NCBI GenBank assembly: GCA_934754415.1
Contig: CAKVIS010000006.1
Coordinates: 1-64,000 of the forward strand
Source of the DNA: an uncultured Bulleidia sp.
GTDB lineage: Bacteria; Bacillota_I; Bacilli_A; Erysipelotrichales; Erysipelotrichaceae
Reading direction: 5' to 3'
DNA: 64,000 nt
The notes under the pieces are model-generated. The model was not told the DNA's origin. It did no database searches and worked only from the letters and a program-made list of their open reading frames with translations. Each line of letters begins with the position of its first letter. Positions within the stretch are counted from its first letter, which is position 1. Of the stretch, positions 51,172 to 59,957 are shown one piece after another. The translations under genes were made by a program, and so were the position numbers.

Positions 51172-52752
51172 ATGGTAGATTGGAAAAATCTTGATGAACT
51201 AGATTCTTACAAAGAACTAGAAGCTTGTGACAAAGTGGATCTCAAAACCGTCATGAGCGGCACAAACGGTGCAGAAAGAGTGAAGAACTACTCTGTTCCA
51301 ATGGCTGAAGGTCTTGTTTACAATTACGGTGCTAAAGCAGTAGATGAAAAAGTACTTCAGGCAATCGTTAAACTTGCTGAAGAACAGCAGTTAAGTGAAA
51401 AATTCGAAGCTCTCTACAATGGTGAAATGGTCAATACAGGTGAAAAGAGACTTGTATTACACCAGTTATGCAGAGGTCAGCTGGGAAATGCTGTCCATGC
51501 TGATGGAGTAGATAAAAGAGAGTTCTATGTAAAACAGCAGGAAAGAATTGCTGCATTTGCAAATAAAGTACATAATGGTGAAATTACAAATGCCAATGGT
51601 GAAAAGTTCACTACAGTTGTACAGATTGGTATCGGTGGATCTGACTTAGGTCCAAGAGCAATCTATATAGCTTTGGAAAACTGGGCAAGAAAGAACAATA
51701 CATTAAAAATGGAAGCTAAATTCATTTCTAATGTAGATCCTGATGATGCTTCTGCTGTATTAAACAGCATTGATGTTGCACATTCTCTGTTCGTTCTTGT
51801 ATCCAAATCCGGCACAACTCTGGAAACTTTGACAAACGAAGCATTTGTAAAAGATGCCATTGTCAAAGCTGGATTAAATCCTGCAAACCATATGGTAGCT
51901 GTTACAAGTGAAACTTCTCCACTTGCCAAGAATGAAGGTTATTTAGATGCTTTCTACATGGACAACTACATTGGCGGACGTTATTCTTCCTCCAGTGCAG
52001 TAGGCGGAGCTGTGTTATCTCTTGCTTTCGGTCCTGAAGTATTTGCTGATTTCTTAAAGGGTGCACATGAAGAAGACAAACTTGCATGTGAAAAGGATGT
52101 CTTAAAGAATGCTGCTATGCTGGATGCGTTAATCGGTGTTTATGAAAGAAATGTACTTGGATATGAAAATACAGCTGTATTGCCATATTCTCAGGCATTA
52201 TCCCGTTTCCCTGCACATTTACAGCAGCTGGATATGGAATCCAATGGTAAGTCTGTTAACAGATTTGGTGAACCGGTAAACTATCCTACAGGACCAATTA
52301 TCTTCGGTGAACCTGGTACTAACGGCCAGCATTCCTTCTACCAGTTATTACATCAGGGCACAAATATCATCCCTCTGCAGTTTATCGGTTACAGACACTC
52401 TCAGATTGGTAATGATGTTGTTATTGAAGGCTCTACATCTCAGCAGAAACTTTGCGCTAACGTTGCTGCACAGATTGTTGCCTTTGCATGTGGTAAAGAA
52501 GATGAAAATCTCAATAAGAAGTTTGAAGGCGGAAGACCATCTTCTATTATTATCGGTGATGAATTAACACCTGCAAGTCTTGGTGCATTACTTGCTCACT
52601 TTGAAAACAAAGTGATGTTCCAGGGATTTGCATGGAATGTCAACAGCTTTGACCAGGAAGGGGTACAGCTTGGTAAGGTATTAGCCAAGAAAGTACTTGC
52701 TCATGAAACAGATGGTGCTTTAGCTGTATATTCTGACTTATTAAATATCTGA
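51172..52752 (+). CDS. pgi: Glucose-6-phosphate isomerase
   Basis: 526 residues. It converts glucose-6-phosphate to fructose-6-phosphate. Motifs include IGIGGSDLGPRA near residues 151-162, VLVSKSGTTLET near 204-215 (sugar-phosphate binding) and GRYSSSSAVG near 265. The length fits the long archetypal form rather than the short archaeal-type one. GGAGGA sits about 11 bases before the ATG. It could share transcription with the redox operon upstream, since no terminator lies between. Confidence 0.96.
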   Translation: MVDWKNLDELDSYKELEACDKVDLKTVMSGTNGAERVKNYSVPMAEGLVYNYGAKAVDEKVLQAIVKLAEEQQLSEKFEALYNGEMVNTGEKRLVLHQLCRGQLGNAVHADGVDKREFYVKQQERIAAFANKVHNGEITNANGEKFTTVVQIGIGGSDLGPRAIYIALENWARKNNTLKMEAKFISNVDPDDASAVLNSIDVAHSLFVLVSKSGTTLETLTNEAFVKDAIVKAGLNPANHMVAVTSETSPLAKNEGYLDAFYMDNYIGGRYSSSSAVGGAVLSLAFGPEVFADFLKGAHEEDKLACEKDVLKNAAMLDALIGVYERNVLGYENTAVLPYSQALSRFPAHLQQLDMESNGKSVNRFGEPVNYPTGPIIFGEPGTNGQHSFYQLLHQGTNIIPLQFIGYRHSQIGNDVVIEGSTSQQKLCANVAAQIVAFACGKEDENLNKKFEGGRPSSIIIGDELTPASLGALLAHFENKVMFQGFAWNVNSFDQEGVQLGKVLAKKVLAHETDGALAVYSDLLNI

Positions 52753-52762
52753 TGTATCTTAC

Positions 52763-52795
52763 AGTAAGGTCTTATCAAAAGGCCTTACTTTTTTT
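52763..52795 (+). terminator. Terminator of pgi
   Basis: An 11-bp stem AGTAAGGTCTT / AAGGCCTTACT (one G-U) with ATCAA loop and T-run. Confidence 0.92.
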
Positions 52796-52805
52796 ATGAA
52801 CAAAT

Positions 52806-52835
52806 AAAAAAAACTGTTGCCATTTAGGACAACAG
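52806..52835 (-). terminator. Terminator of HtrA gene
   Basis: On the minus strand a CTGTTG / CAACAG stem with TCCTAAATGG loop and T-run. Confidence 0.85.
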
Positions 52836-52847
52836 GAATTCTTATCT

Positions 52848-54023
52848 TTATGCGTTGGAAGAATCTGTCAATGTGACATCAAAGGTTAACTGTTCACCTT
52901 TACGATCTACAACTACTTCTACTTCATCTCCGACTTTCTTTTTGTTTAATACAGAAGTTAAATCAGAATAGCTTGTGATGTCTGTGCCGTCAATGGACAC
53001 AAATCTGTCATAGGCTTTTAATCCTGCCTGTTCTGCTGGTCCGCCTGTAACTACATCTGTCACATACAATCCTGCTTCATAACGGGATGTGCTTTGATCC
53101 AGCTGGGAAACATAGACACCTAAAGTAGCTCTGTCTGTGACTTTACCATTCTCAATCAGCTGTTTTGCTACATTCATAGCGTCATTGATAGGAATAGCAA
53201 ATCCTAAACCTTCAATGGTTGTACCACTTGAAGTAGTACCGGAGTCTTTGGCGTTAACAATACCCACCAGGTTGGCATTGGAATCGAATAATCCACCACC
53301 GGAGTTACCGGAGTTGATAGCAGCGTTTGTCTGAATAAGATTCATGGAACGGTTATTGATGGTCAACTCTCTGTTTGTGGCGGAGATAATACCATCTGTA
53401 ACAGTACCGCCAAGTGTACCAAGAGGGTTACCTATAACTACAGCTGTATCACCAACAGCTAATTTGTCACTGTCTCCGATTGTTGCAGGAGTTAATCCTT
53501 CTGCTTCTACTTTAAGTACAGCAATATCACTGTTGGCATCTGTACCTACAAGAGTAGCTTCATAAGATGTCCCATTACTTGTAACAACATTGAATTCTGT
53601 TCCGTCTTCAACTACATGGTTATTGGTAACGATGTAGCCATCCTGAGAGATGATGACACCTGAACCAGCACTGTTGGTTTCATAGGTTCCTCCAAAGAAA
53701 CCATACTGTGATACTGTGCCTTTTACGTTGATTTCTACTACGGAAGCACTGGCCTTTTCTGCAACCTCAGCAGTAGTTAATCCATCTGTGGCAGATGTCT
53801 GCTTTGTTGTGCCGCTATCCTGGCTGGAAGTATAGACTACTGTATTGGAAGGAGAACAGGTTTTTAAAGCTATCATAGCTCCTGTAAAACCTGTTCCTAA
53901 ACCTACAACCGCTGCTAAAGCAATTGTCAGGACGGGATGACTCTTTTTCTGTTTTGTATGTGGTGCAGAAGGTCTTTCGGAATATTCTACATTGATTGGT
54001 TCTTCTGGTTTGAATTCACTCAT
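52848..54023 (-). CDS. htrA: HtrA/DegP-like serine protease with PDZ domain
   Basis: 391 residues. A short charged cytoplasmic start (residues 1-30), one membrane anchor (about 31-52), a trypsin-like domain with the triad His in TNNHVVEDG, Asp in NSDIAVLKV and Ser in GNSGGGLFD, and one C-terminal PDZ domain (from about residue 295) with GPAEQAGLKAYD. It degrades or refolds damaged exported proteins. AGGAGGTAAG precedes the ATG, and TATAAT is on the minus strand near 54054. A 13-bp palindrome ACTTTTTAAAAGT lies at 54059-54071, just upstream. Confidence 0.94.
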   Translation of the reverse strand: MSEFKPEEPINVEYSERPSAPHTKQKKSHPVLTIALAAVVGLGTGFTGAMIALKTCSPSNTVVYTSSQDSGTTKQTSATDGLTTAEVAEKASASVVEINVKGTVSQYGFFGGTYETNSAGSGVIISQDGYIVTNNHVVEDGTEFNVVTSNGTSYEATLVGTDANSDIAVLKVEAEGLTPATIGDSDKLAVGDTAVVIGNPLGTLGGTVTDGIISATNRELTINNRSMNLIQTNAAINSGNSGGGLFDSNANLVGIVNAKDSGTTSSGTTIEGLGFAIPINDAMNVAKQLIENGKVTDRATLGVYVSQLDQSTSRYEAGLYVTDVVTGGPAEQAGLKAYDRFVSIDGTDITSYSDLTSVLNKKKVGDEVEVVVDRKGEQLTFDVTLTDSSNA

Positions 54024-54108
54024 AATTCTTACCTCCTTTGTTTAACATGTATTATAGTACTTTTTAAAAGTGAAAAACATGTGAATACTGCATGAAATAA
54101 AATGAAAT

Positions 54109-54140
54109 GAGGTATATAATACCTCCATATTCTATGGAGG
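54109..54140 (+). promoter_or_regulatory. Two nested inverted repeats over the -10 and Shine-Dalgarno
   Basis: GAGGTAT-ATA-ATACCTC (54109-54125) embeds the -10 box TATAAT (54115-54120). The second repeat CCTCCATA-TTC-TATGGAGG (54122-54140) shares the CCTC and ends in the Shine-Dalgarno. The first looks like a DNA operator; the second could be an operator or, if transcription begins early enough, a hairpin that hides the ribosome site. Confidence 0.6.
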
Positions 54141-54145
54141 AGACT

Positions 54146-54427
54146 ATGAAAGCTACGATTAATATTTCCATTCCGATTGACCTTGTGCGAAGAGATATCT
54201 TTGCTCAGTTACAGGATCTTGAGCAACCAAAATATACATTTGTTAAAATGACGTCCAGACAGGAAGGACAGTTTGAAGTGGAAGACGATGGTACTCATGG
54301 AGATCTTGTGAATTATACAAAAAAAATCATCCATGCCTACAAATACGGAGGAGTTGTCATGTTCCAGGTAGTGTATAACGGACAATTCTTTAATGGCGGT
54401 CCCATCTTGGATAAATTAAAGAAATAG
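54146..54427 (+). CDS. Small protein of unknown function
   Basis: 93 residues starting MKATINISIP. It has no recognised domain and no membrane segment; a mixed alpha/beta pattern with a central FVKMTSRQEGQFEVEDDGTHG stretch (split, about 35-55). The start is the ATG after GGAGGAG rather than the upstream in-frame ATG, which overlaps the -10. Its unusual promoter/operator region (two inverted repeats) suggests tight control. It converges on the rhomboid gene with only 1 base between stop codons. Confidence 0.7.
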   Translation: MKATINISIPIDLVRRDIFAQLQDLEQPKYTFVKMTSRQEGQFEVEDDGTHGDLVNYTKKIIHAYKYGGVVMFQVVYNGQFFNGGPILDKLKK

Positions 54428-54428
54428 T

Positions 54429-54986
54429 TTAATTTTTACGTAATGCCATGGCATAGACTGCACCAAGGCATCCGCCTATGATATGTGTTAACTGAGAGAT
54501 GTTATCTGTACTGGTAATACCGGAATAAATGGCATCACCAATATAGATGACAGCGACAATAATCATGGTTAACGGTACACCTTTACTTTTAGTACCGGTG
54601 ACGCTTGCCATAAGGATAAAGGCAAAGACTACACCAGAGGCTCCAAGTAATGCGACATTACCCGGAAGCAGAATGTGGACAAGACCAGTAGCCAGAGCAA
54701 CGACAAGAATGACGGAAAGTACAGATTTACTTCCGTATTTTTCTTCCAGTAAAGGTCCTACCAGCAATAACATCACCATGTTGTTGGAATAATGTGCAAG
54801 ATTGGCATGTCCTAAAACATGTGTGAATAAGCGTACATACTGCATCGGATCTTTCATGGATGTACGATAAATACTGAAAATAAAAGAGTTTGCCCAGCCA
54901 CTCGTAAAGGAATTCAGCAGTAAGGCGCCAAAGGACAGAATGGCAAACCACAATACTACCGGAGAATTAAAGGTTATTTTTTTCAT
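54429..54986 (-). CDS. Rhomboid-family intramembrane serine protease
   Basis: 185 residues with about six membrane helices. Catalytic Ser in LLGASGVVFAF (GASG, near 112-115) and His in QLTHIIGGCLG (near 166); the oxyanion region HANLAHYSNNM is near residue 62. It cleaves membrane proteins within the bilayer; substrates unknown. The start chosen follows an extended -10 box (TGC-TATAAT) by 6 bases, so the gene is likely leaderless; the longer frame upstream is not credible. Confidence 0.9.
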   Translation of the reverse strand: MKKITFNSPVVLWFAILSFGALLLNSFTSGWANSFIFSIYRTSMKDPMQYVRLFTHVLGHANLAHYSNNMVMLLLVGPLLEEKYGSKSVLSVILVVALATGLVHILLPGNVALLGASGVVFAFILMASVTGTKSKGVPLTMIIVAVIYIGDAIYSGITSTDNISQLTHIIGGCLGAVYAMALRKN

Positions 54987-54992
54987 AGAAGT

Positions 54993-55001
54993 ATTATAGC
55001 A
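54993..55001 (-). promoter_or_regulatory. Extended -10 promoter, leaderless rhomboid gene
   Basis: On the minus strand TGC-TATAAT (55001-54993) ends 6 bases before the ATG at 54986, without a Shine-Dalgarno. Confidence 0.7.
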
Positions 55002-55076
55002 GAACAAAGCTATAACATTGAGTATTTTTGAATATGTTTGTATACTTAAACAGGTACATAAAAAGGGGTGTTTAAA

Positions 55077-55862
55077 ATGAGTGAAAATAAACATAATGTA
55101 TTAGCTCCTGTCAGTAATGAAGCACTGGAGAAAGTAATACAGGATTTAAAAGAAGGAAACTCTCCGCAGAAACAGCATGATCTTGCAGAGGAATTAAAAA
55201 AAGCAAGACTGTTGTCTCCTTGTTCTTTTGATGTTGTAAAAGATAAAGATGGTAAAGTAAAGGTAAGACCAGATCAGATCAAGTTTTTCCTTTTAAATAC
55301 AAATGACAAGAAAACATTCTTCCCTGTCTTTACTAATTTTGAAATGACAAAGAAGATTGAACTTTCCAAAGATTCTCCTAAAGTGATTGTCCGTACGATT
55401 CAGGATCTTGGAGCTATGCTCAATGGAAATAAGCAGGCACAGGGATTAATTATAAATCCGGGCGCAGATAATATTGTCATTCCTCAAAATCTGGTGTTAC
55501 TTCTTGCAGGTCTGATTGAAAAACCAAAGGAACCATCTCAGCAAAAACCACAGGTACAGGTGACTTACTCTGAACCGAAGATTTATCCTACAAAAATGGT
55601 TGCAGATGTCTATGATGCCTGTGAAAAGGTAGATTCTATCCAGAAGGTATGGTTAAAACAGAAGACAGCAGGAATGGAAATTTCTTTTATCTTCTTTGTG
55701 GAAGCAGAGCCTCAGGATAAGTCTGTAGGAGATGTCATTTTACAGGCTTGTGAAGGTAAGACAAAGGGATTGAAAGTGGATGTTGCATGGGCAACAGATA
55801 TCGTAAAAGAAAAGATTATCAAAGATTCTGTTCCACTTTATGATAAGGATTTGAGTTTCTGA
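55077..55862 (+). CDS. SseB-like protein
   Basis: 261 residues. The N-terminal half (about 10-150) resembles SseB (enhanced serine sensitivity) domains, with the FFLLNTNDKKTFFPVFTNFEM region (split, about 65-85) and IINPGADNIVIP near 125. The C-terminal half (about 165-261) is a SseB C-terminal-like domain. Function unclear. The ATG at 55077 has GGGG upstream; an in-frame GTG 9 bases earlier is less likely. It is coupled to the following gene, whose ATG overlaps its stop codon. Confidence 0.7.
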   Translation: MSENKHNVLAPVSNEALEKVIQDLKEGNSPQKQHDLAEELKKARLLSPCSFDVVKDKDGKVKVRPDQIKFFLLNTNDKKTFFPVFTNFEMTKKIELSKDSPKVIVRTIQDLGAMLNGNKQAQGLIINPGADNIVIPQNLVLLLAGLIEKPKEPSQQKPQVQVTYSEPKIYPTKMVADVYDACEKVDSIQKVWLKQKTAGMEISFIFFVEAEPQDKSVGDVILQACEGKTKGLKVDVAWATDIVKEKIIKDSVPLYDKDLSF

Positions 55863-56617
55863 TGGGAAAGATCATTCATTTGGAAAATGAACGTATCCAT
55901 GATGCGACTAATCTTGTAAAAGAAGTATTCTTTTCTTCAGGAAATCTTGGATTAGACAGAAATGCGGCAAAGTCTTTTCTTGAATTCCTTTCTATGCATG
56001 CAAAAGATCTGACTTGGATCGGGTATATGGATCCGGATGTCAAAGGTGTTCTTGCATATACAGAAGGACACCTGTCATTGTTATTTGTAAGAAAAGAAGA
56101 TACCCATGCAGGCATAGCTACAAAACTTGTGCAGTATTTTCTGCAGGAAGAAAAAGAAGCAGGTATTCAAAGAATTACGTTGAATGCATTAGGATCTTCC
56201 GTGGGTTTCTATAAATCTCTTGGATTTGAAAAAGCAGGAGAACCATCTAAAGCAGGTGGCATGGAGTATCAGTTAATGGAATATCTGATGGGAAGAGAAA
56301 ATCTTGGCAAATTTGTCAGTGTACGTGTGGATCAAAGATACGGATCTTTACATTCTATCATTCCTGATCTTTGTTTACCTTGCAACATAGGCTATGTGGA
56401 AGACTATACTCAGGAGGATTTCCAGGATGTGTATATCTATGGTGTCTATGAACCTGTGGAGCAGTTTAAAGGTGTGGTTATAGGCATTATCTATCACAGA
56501 GATGAAAGTGAAACAAGATGGATTGTCGCAAGCGGAAACCAGTACGACAGACAGGATGTTCTGCAGGTCATTGCTCCGCTTGAAACGGATTATGATGTCC
56601 GTATAGAATGGTTATAA
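55862..56617 (+). CDS. GNAT acetyltransferase fused to pyrophosphatase-like domain
   Basis: 251 residues, two parts. Residues about 1-140 form a GNAT fold with LSLLFVRKEDTHAGIATKLVQYF (acetyl-CoA loop near 78-92, split) and LGSSVGFYKSLGFEKAG near 112. Residues about 145-251 match the small soluble pyrophosphatase-like family: RYGSLHSIIP, CNIGYVEDYTQEDFQDVYIYGVYEPV, GVVIGIIYHRDESETRWIVAS (split). The substrate of neither domain is known. It overlaps the SseB-like gene by 1 base and ends at a terminator, so these two genes are one operon. Confidence 0.85.
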   Translation: MGKIIHLENERIHDATNLVKEVFFSSGNLGLDRNAAKSFLEFLSMHAKDLTWIGYMDPDVKGVLAYTEGHLSLLFVRKEDTHAGIATKLVQYFLQEEKEAGIQRITLNALGSSVGFYKSLGFEKAGEPSKAGGMEYQLMEYLMGRENLGKFVSVRVDQRYGSLHSIIPDLCLPCNIGYVEDYTQEDFQDVYIYGVYEPVEQFKGVVIGIIYHRDESETRWIVASGNQYDRQDVLQVIAPLETDYDVRIEWL

Positions 56618-56619
56618 TG

Positions 56620-56644
56620 AAAGTCATCGTAAGATGACTTTTTC
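56620..56644 (+). terminator. Terminator of SseB-GNAT operon
   Basis: A 9-bp stem AAAGTCATC / GATGACTTT with GTAA loop and T-run. Confidence 0.9.
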
Positions 56645-56662
56645 AAAAAAAGGAGGAAGAAC

Positions 56663-58198
56663 ATGCGTAAAGCGTTTATTCATTGCAATATCTATAAAAA
56701 AGAAGAAGATGCGTTTCTGATAGAAGACGGTAAATTTGTTAAGTTTGGCGCTTCTGAAGAAATACAGAAAGAACTGGAAGATACAGATGAACTGGTAGAT
56801 GTACATGGTTTGTCAGTGTATCCAGGATTTATGGATACGCATTTACATCTTTTAAGAACTGGTGACTATGTCAACCATGTTCAGCTTCTGGGTGTGACTG
56901 ATAAAGAAACCGTACGTAAGAAAGTAGAACCTTTCTTATCCAGTGAAGATATGTGGATTACAGGAAGAGGATATGCCTGTGATTTTGATAAAGCTTTCCT
57001 GGATTCTATTTCCACAGAAAAAGCTATCTGTCTTACAAGAGTAGACGGACACAGTATGATCGTCAACTCCAAAGCACTTGAACTTGCCGATGTGCATTGT
57101 GATACAGAAATAGAAGGTGGTCATATTGAGTATGATACAGGTATTGTGTATGAAAATGCCATCAATATCTTAAAGAATGCACAACCTGCAATTTCTGAAG
57201 AACAGATTGAAAAAGATCTCTTACAGGGTATGCAGTATTGTGCTTCCTTTGGTATTACATCTATGGGTACAGACGACTTTGTCTCTTTGACAAAGGATTA
57301 TACGAGTGTATTAAACGTCTATGAAAAGCTGCGTTATCAGCAGAGAATGCCAATCCGTGTAGTACAGCAATGTGAATTCGAAAATGTGAAAGACTTTGCA
57401 AAATTCCTGGACGAAGGATACTGCACAGGTATGGGTGATGATTTCTTCAGCATCGGGCCTTTAAAACTGATTGGAGATGGAAGTCTTGGCAGTAAGAATG
57501 CGGCAATGATTCACGGGTATCTGAATGAACCGGATAAACATGGCACACTGGTACATACAGATGAAGAAATGGAACTGTATGTTGAAATGGCGAATAAATT
57601 CAACATGCCAACCATTGTACATGTTATTGGAGATCAGGCAGTAGAGCAGGTACTGAATGTTTTTGAAAAGACACTCTATGAAGGTAATCCTTTAAGAAGT
57701 GGCCTGGTGCATTGTCAGATTATGAATGCACGTCAGATAGAAAGAATTCAGAAGTTGAATCTTTGTTGTTATATTCAGTCAGCCTTCATTGAAGATGATG
57801 CACAGATGGTTAAGGAATTTATTCCAAGGCCACTTGCGGCAAGTTCCTATGCATTTAAAACATTGCTGGAAACTGTACCGACAGGTAACGGATCAGATTC
57901 ACCTGTGTGTGTGCCAGATGTTCTCAGAGGTATTCAGCTTGCAATGACGCGATGCGACAGTCATGGTAATGTCCTGAATGCAGATCAGGCAATGACACTG
58001 GATCAGGCAATAGAATCCTATACTTCCAAAGCTGCCTATACTTTAAATCTTGAAACAAAAACAGGTACACTGGCAGAAGGGTATTATGCAGATTTTGTTG
58101 TGCTGGATAAAGACCTTTCCAAAGAGAAGGTGGAAGATATTGATAAAGTCAAAGTAATGATGACTGTGGTAAATGGAGAAACAGTCTTTGAAAGATGA
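56663..58198 (+). CDS. Amidohydrolase (YtcJ-like, amidohydrolase 3)
   Basis: 511 residues of the metal-dependent amidohydrolase superfamily. The HxH motif is in MDTHLHLLRTG (about residues 57-67), later metal and catalytic parts include DGSLGSKNAAM near 272 and HVIGDQAVEQ near 315, and GNGSDSPV near 410 carries the final Asp. The YtcJ-type group includes N-substituted formamide deformylases; substrate unknown. AAGGAGG precedes the ATG. First gene of a tightly packed operon: it overlaps the acetyltransferase by 4 bases. Confidence 0.9.
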   Translation: MRKAFIHCNIYKKEEDAFLIEDGKFVKFGASEEIQKELEDTDELVDVHGLSVYPGFMDTHLHLLRTGDYVNHVQLLGVTDKETVRKKVEPFLSSEDMWITGRGYACDFDKAFLDSISTEKAICLTRVDGHSMIVNSKALELADVHCDTEIEGGHIEYDTGIVYENAINILKNAQPAISEEQIEKDLLQGMQYCASFGITSMGTDDFVSLTKDYTSVLNVYEKLRYQQRMPIRVVQQCEFENVKDFAKFLDEGYCTGMGDDFFSIGPLKLIGDGSLGSKNAAMIHGYLNEPDKHGTLVHTDEEMELYVEMANKFNMPTIVHVIGDQAVEQVLNVFEKTLYEGNPLRSGLVHCQIMNARQIERIQKLNLCCYIQSAFIEDDAQMVKEFIPRPLAASSYAFKTLLETVPTGNGSDSPVCVPDVLRGIQLAMTRCDSHGNVLNADQAMTLDQAIESYTSKAAYTLNLETKTGTLAEGYYADFVVLDKDLSKEKVEDIDKVKVMMTVVNGETVFER

Positions 58199-58725
58199 GA
58201 ATACGTAATCTGCATAAAGAGGATATTGCTGCGTGTCTTTCCATTTATAACTGGTATATTGAACATACAACTATTACATTTGAAACAGAGCCGTTATCTT
58301 TGCAAGCCTTTAGAGAAAGGATTGAAAATATTACTCGAAGATATCCATGGCTTGTAGCAGAAGATACGGAACATACCATTGTTGGATATGCGTATCTGGA
58401 TACTTTTAATGCAAGAAGTGCCTATGACTATACCTGTGATGTGTCTATCTATCTGGATTATGAACAAAGACACCATGGTACTGGTACCATTTTGATGCAG
58501 GCATTGCTGGATCTTGCAAAAGAAGATGGATACCATACGGCTGTTTCCATTGTGACACAGGGAAATGAGCCTTCGGAACATCTTCATGAAAAGTGTGGAT
58601 TTACAAAAGCAGGTGTATTGGAAGATACAGGCTATAAGTTTGAAAAATGGCTGTCTGTTACGTATTATGTAAAATCTCTTCAGAAGGGCGATCCACATCC
58701 TCTTAAGAATAAGGAGTATGTATGA
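58195..58725 (+). CDS. Phosphinothricin/methionine sulfoximine-type N-acetyltransferase
   Basis: 176 residues with the MnaT/Pat layout: AACLSIYNWYIEHTTITFETE (split, about 10-31), then the acetyl-CoA site in YEQRHHGTGTILMQALL near 91-107 and HEKCGFTKAG near 127. It likely acetylates an amino-acid-like substrate such as methionine derivatives. It overlaps both neighbours by 4 bases (amidohydrolase and hflX), so translation is coupled. Confidence 0.88.
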   Translation: MRIRNLHKEDIAACLSIYNWYIEHTTITFETEPLSLQAFRERIENITRRYPWLVAEDTEHTIVGYAYLDTFNARSAYDYTCDVSIYLDYEQRHHGTGTILMQALLDLAKEDGYHTAVSIVTQGNEPSEHLHEKCGFTKAGVLEDTGYKFEKWLSVTYYVKSLQKGDPHPLKNKEYV

Positions 58726-59957
58726 AAGTTGTACTGGCCGGTATCTGTTTACAACAGGAAAAGAAAGCCTTTGCTTCTCAGATGGAAGAATGCAGAAGAC
58801 TGTGTGAAGCCAGCAACAGAGAAGTTGTGGATACAGTGACACAGGTTTCCGTGTCCATGCATCCTAAAACTGCATTTCGTCAGGGAAAACTTGAGGAACT
58901 TGCAAAGGTGGTACAGGAATCTCAGGCAAAACAGGTGGTGTTTTATAACGACCTCAGTATTTCTATGGCGGACAGGATACAGGAAGTGGCCGGTGTATCC
59001 GTGATAGACCGTACTGCATTAATTCTGGAAATCTTCTCCTTAAGAGCACGCAGTAAGCAGGCTTTGTTGCAGACAGAGCTTGCACGATTGCAATATGATC
59101 TTCCACGTGTGGTAAAAGAATCAGCTCAGGCTTCTGAACATGCAAGATCCTCTTTTAATAACCGAGGAAGTGGTGAAATGAGATCTGCACTGATTGAAAG
59201 AAAATATGCCAGAAGAATTTCTCTGTTAAAAGAAGAGCTTAGAAAGATTGCAAGTAAGAACGGACAGGATGAAAGAAGAAGAGGCAGGACTTTGTTAAAG
59301 AAATGTGCACTTGTGGGGTATACCAATGCTGGTAAGAGTTCTTTGATGAATGCTGTTCTGGATTCTACGCACAGTGCGGGTTCTGCAACTTTTGAACAGG
59401 ATATGTTATTTGCTACACTGGATACCAGTGTAAGAAGAATTGACTATGCCAGCCAGTCTTATTATCTTTATGATACGGTAGGATTTGTATCCAAACTCCC
59501 ACACACACTTGTAGAAGCCTTTCAAAGTACATTAAGTGCCTGTACGGAAGCGGATCTTTTAGTGATTGTGCTGGATGCCAGTGATCCTTTACATGAAGAA
59601 AAGCTTCAGGTGACGCTGGATACTTTAAAACAGATTCATGCACAGGATATAGAAACCATGATCGTGTACAATAAAATAGATCTTGTTGAAGATCCTTCAA
59701 AATTCAATGGATTGTGTGTTTCTTCAAAAACTATGTTGAATATAGATGTCCTGCAAGACAGAATTCTGGAAAAAATGTATGGAGGAAAGCAGATTACATG
59801 TACTATTCCTTACACTTCCATGGGAATGTTAGATAAATACAGAGCCGTATTGAAGGTGGAAGTGGTAGAATATAAAGACCAGGAAATGGTCGTGAAATTA
59901 CAGGGGAAACAAGAGTTTTTACAACTGTTTGAAAAAGGAGAGAATAAAAGCGTATGA
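58722..59957 (+). CDS. hflX: GTPase HflX
   Basis: 411 residues. An N-terminal HflX domain (about 1-160, with TQVSVSMHPKTAFRQGKLEEL split near 40-60) and helical linker precede the G domain: G1 GYTNAGKSSL near 202-211, G3 DTVGF near 251-255, G4 NKID near 322. HflX rescues stalled or heat-damaged ribosomes by splitting them. The length is normal. It overlaps the acetyltransferase and the aminopeptidase by 4 bases each. Confidence 0.95.
   Translation: MKVVLAGICLQQEKKAFASQMEECRRLCEASNREVVDTVTQVSVSMHPKTAFRQGKLEELAKVVQESQAKQVVFYNDLSISMADRIQEVAGVSVIDRTALILEIFSLRARSKQALLQTELARLQYDLPRVVKESAQASEHARSSFNNRGSGEMRSALIERKYARRISLLKEELRKIASKNGQDERRRGRTLLKKCALVGYTNAGKSSLMNAVLDSTHSAGSATFEQDMLFATLDTSVRRIDYASQSYYLYDTVGFVSKLPHTLVEAFQSTLSACTEADLLVIVLDASDPLHEEKLQVTLDTLKQIHAQDIETMIVYNKIDLVEDPSKFNGLCVSSKTMLNIDVLQDRILEKMYGGKQITCTIPYTSMGMLDKYRAVLKVEVVEYKDQEMVVKLQGKQEFLQLFEKGENKSV

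Noticed and set aside
55000..55094. The longer N-terminus of the rhomboid gene
   Set aside because: It extends upstream of the extended -10 box and into the neighbouring gene's leader.
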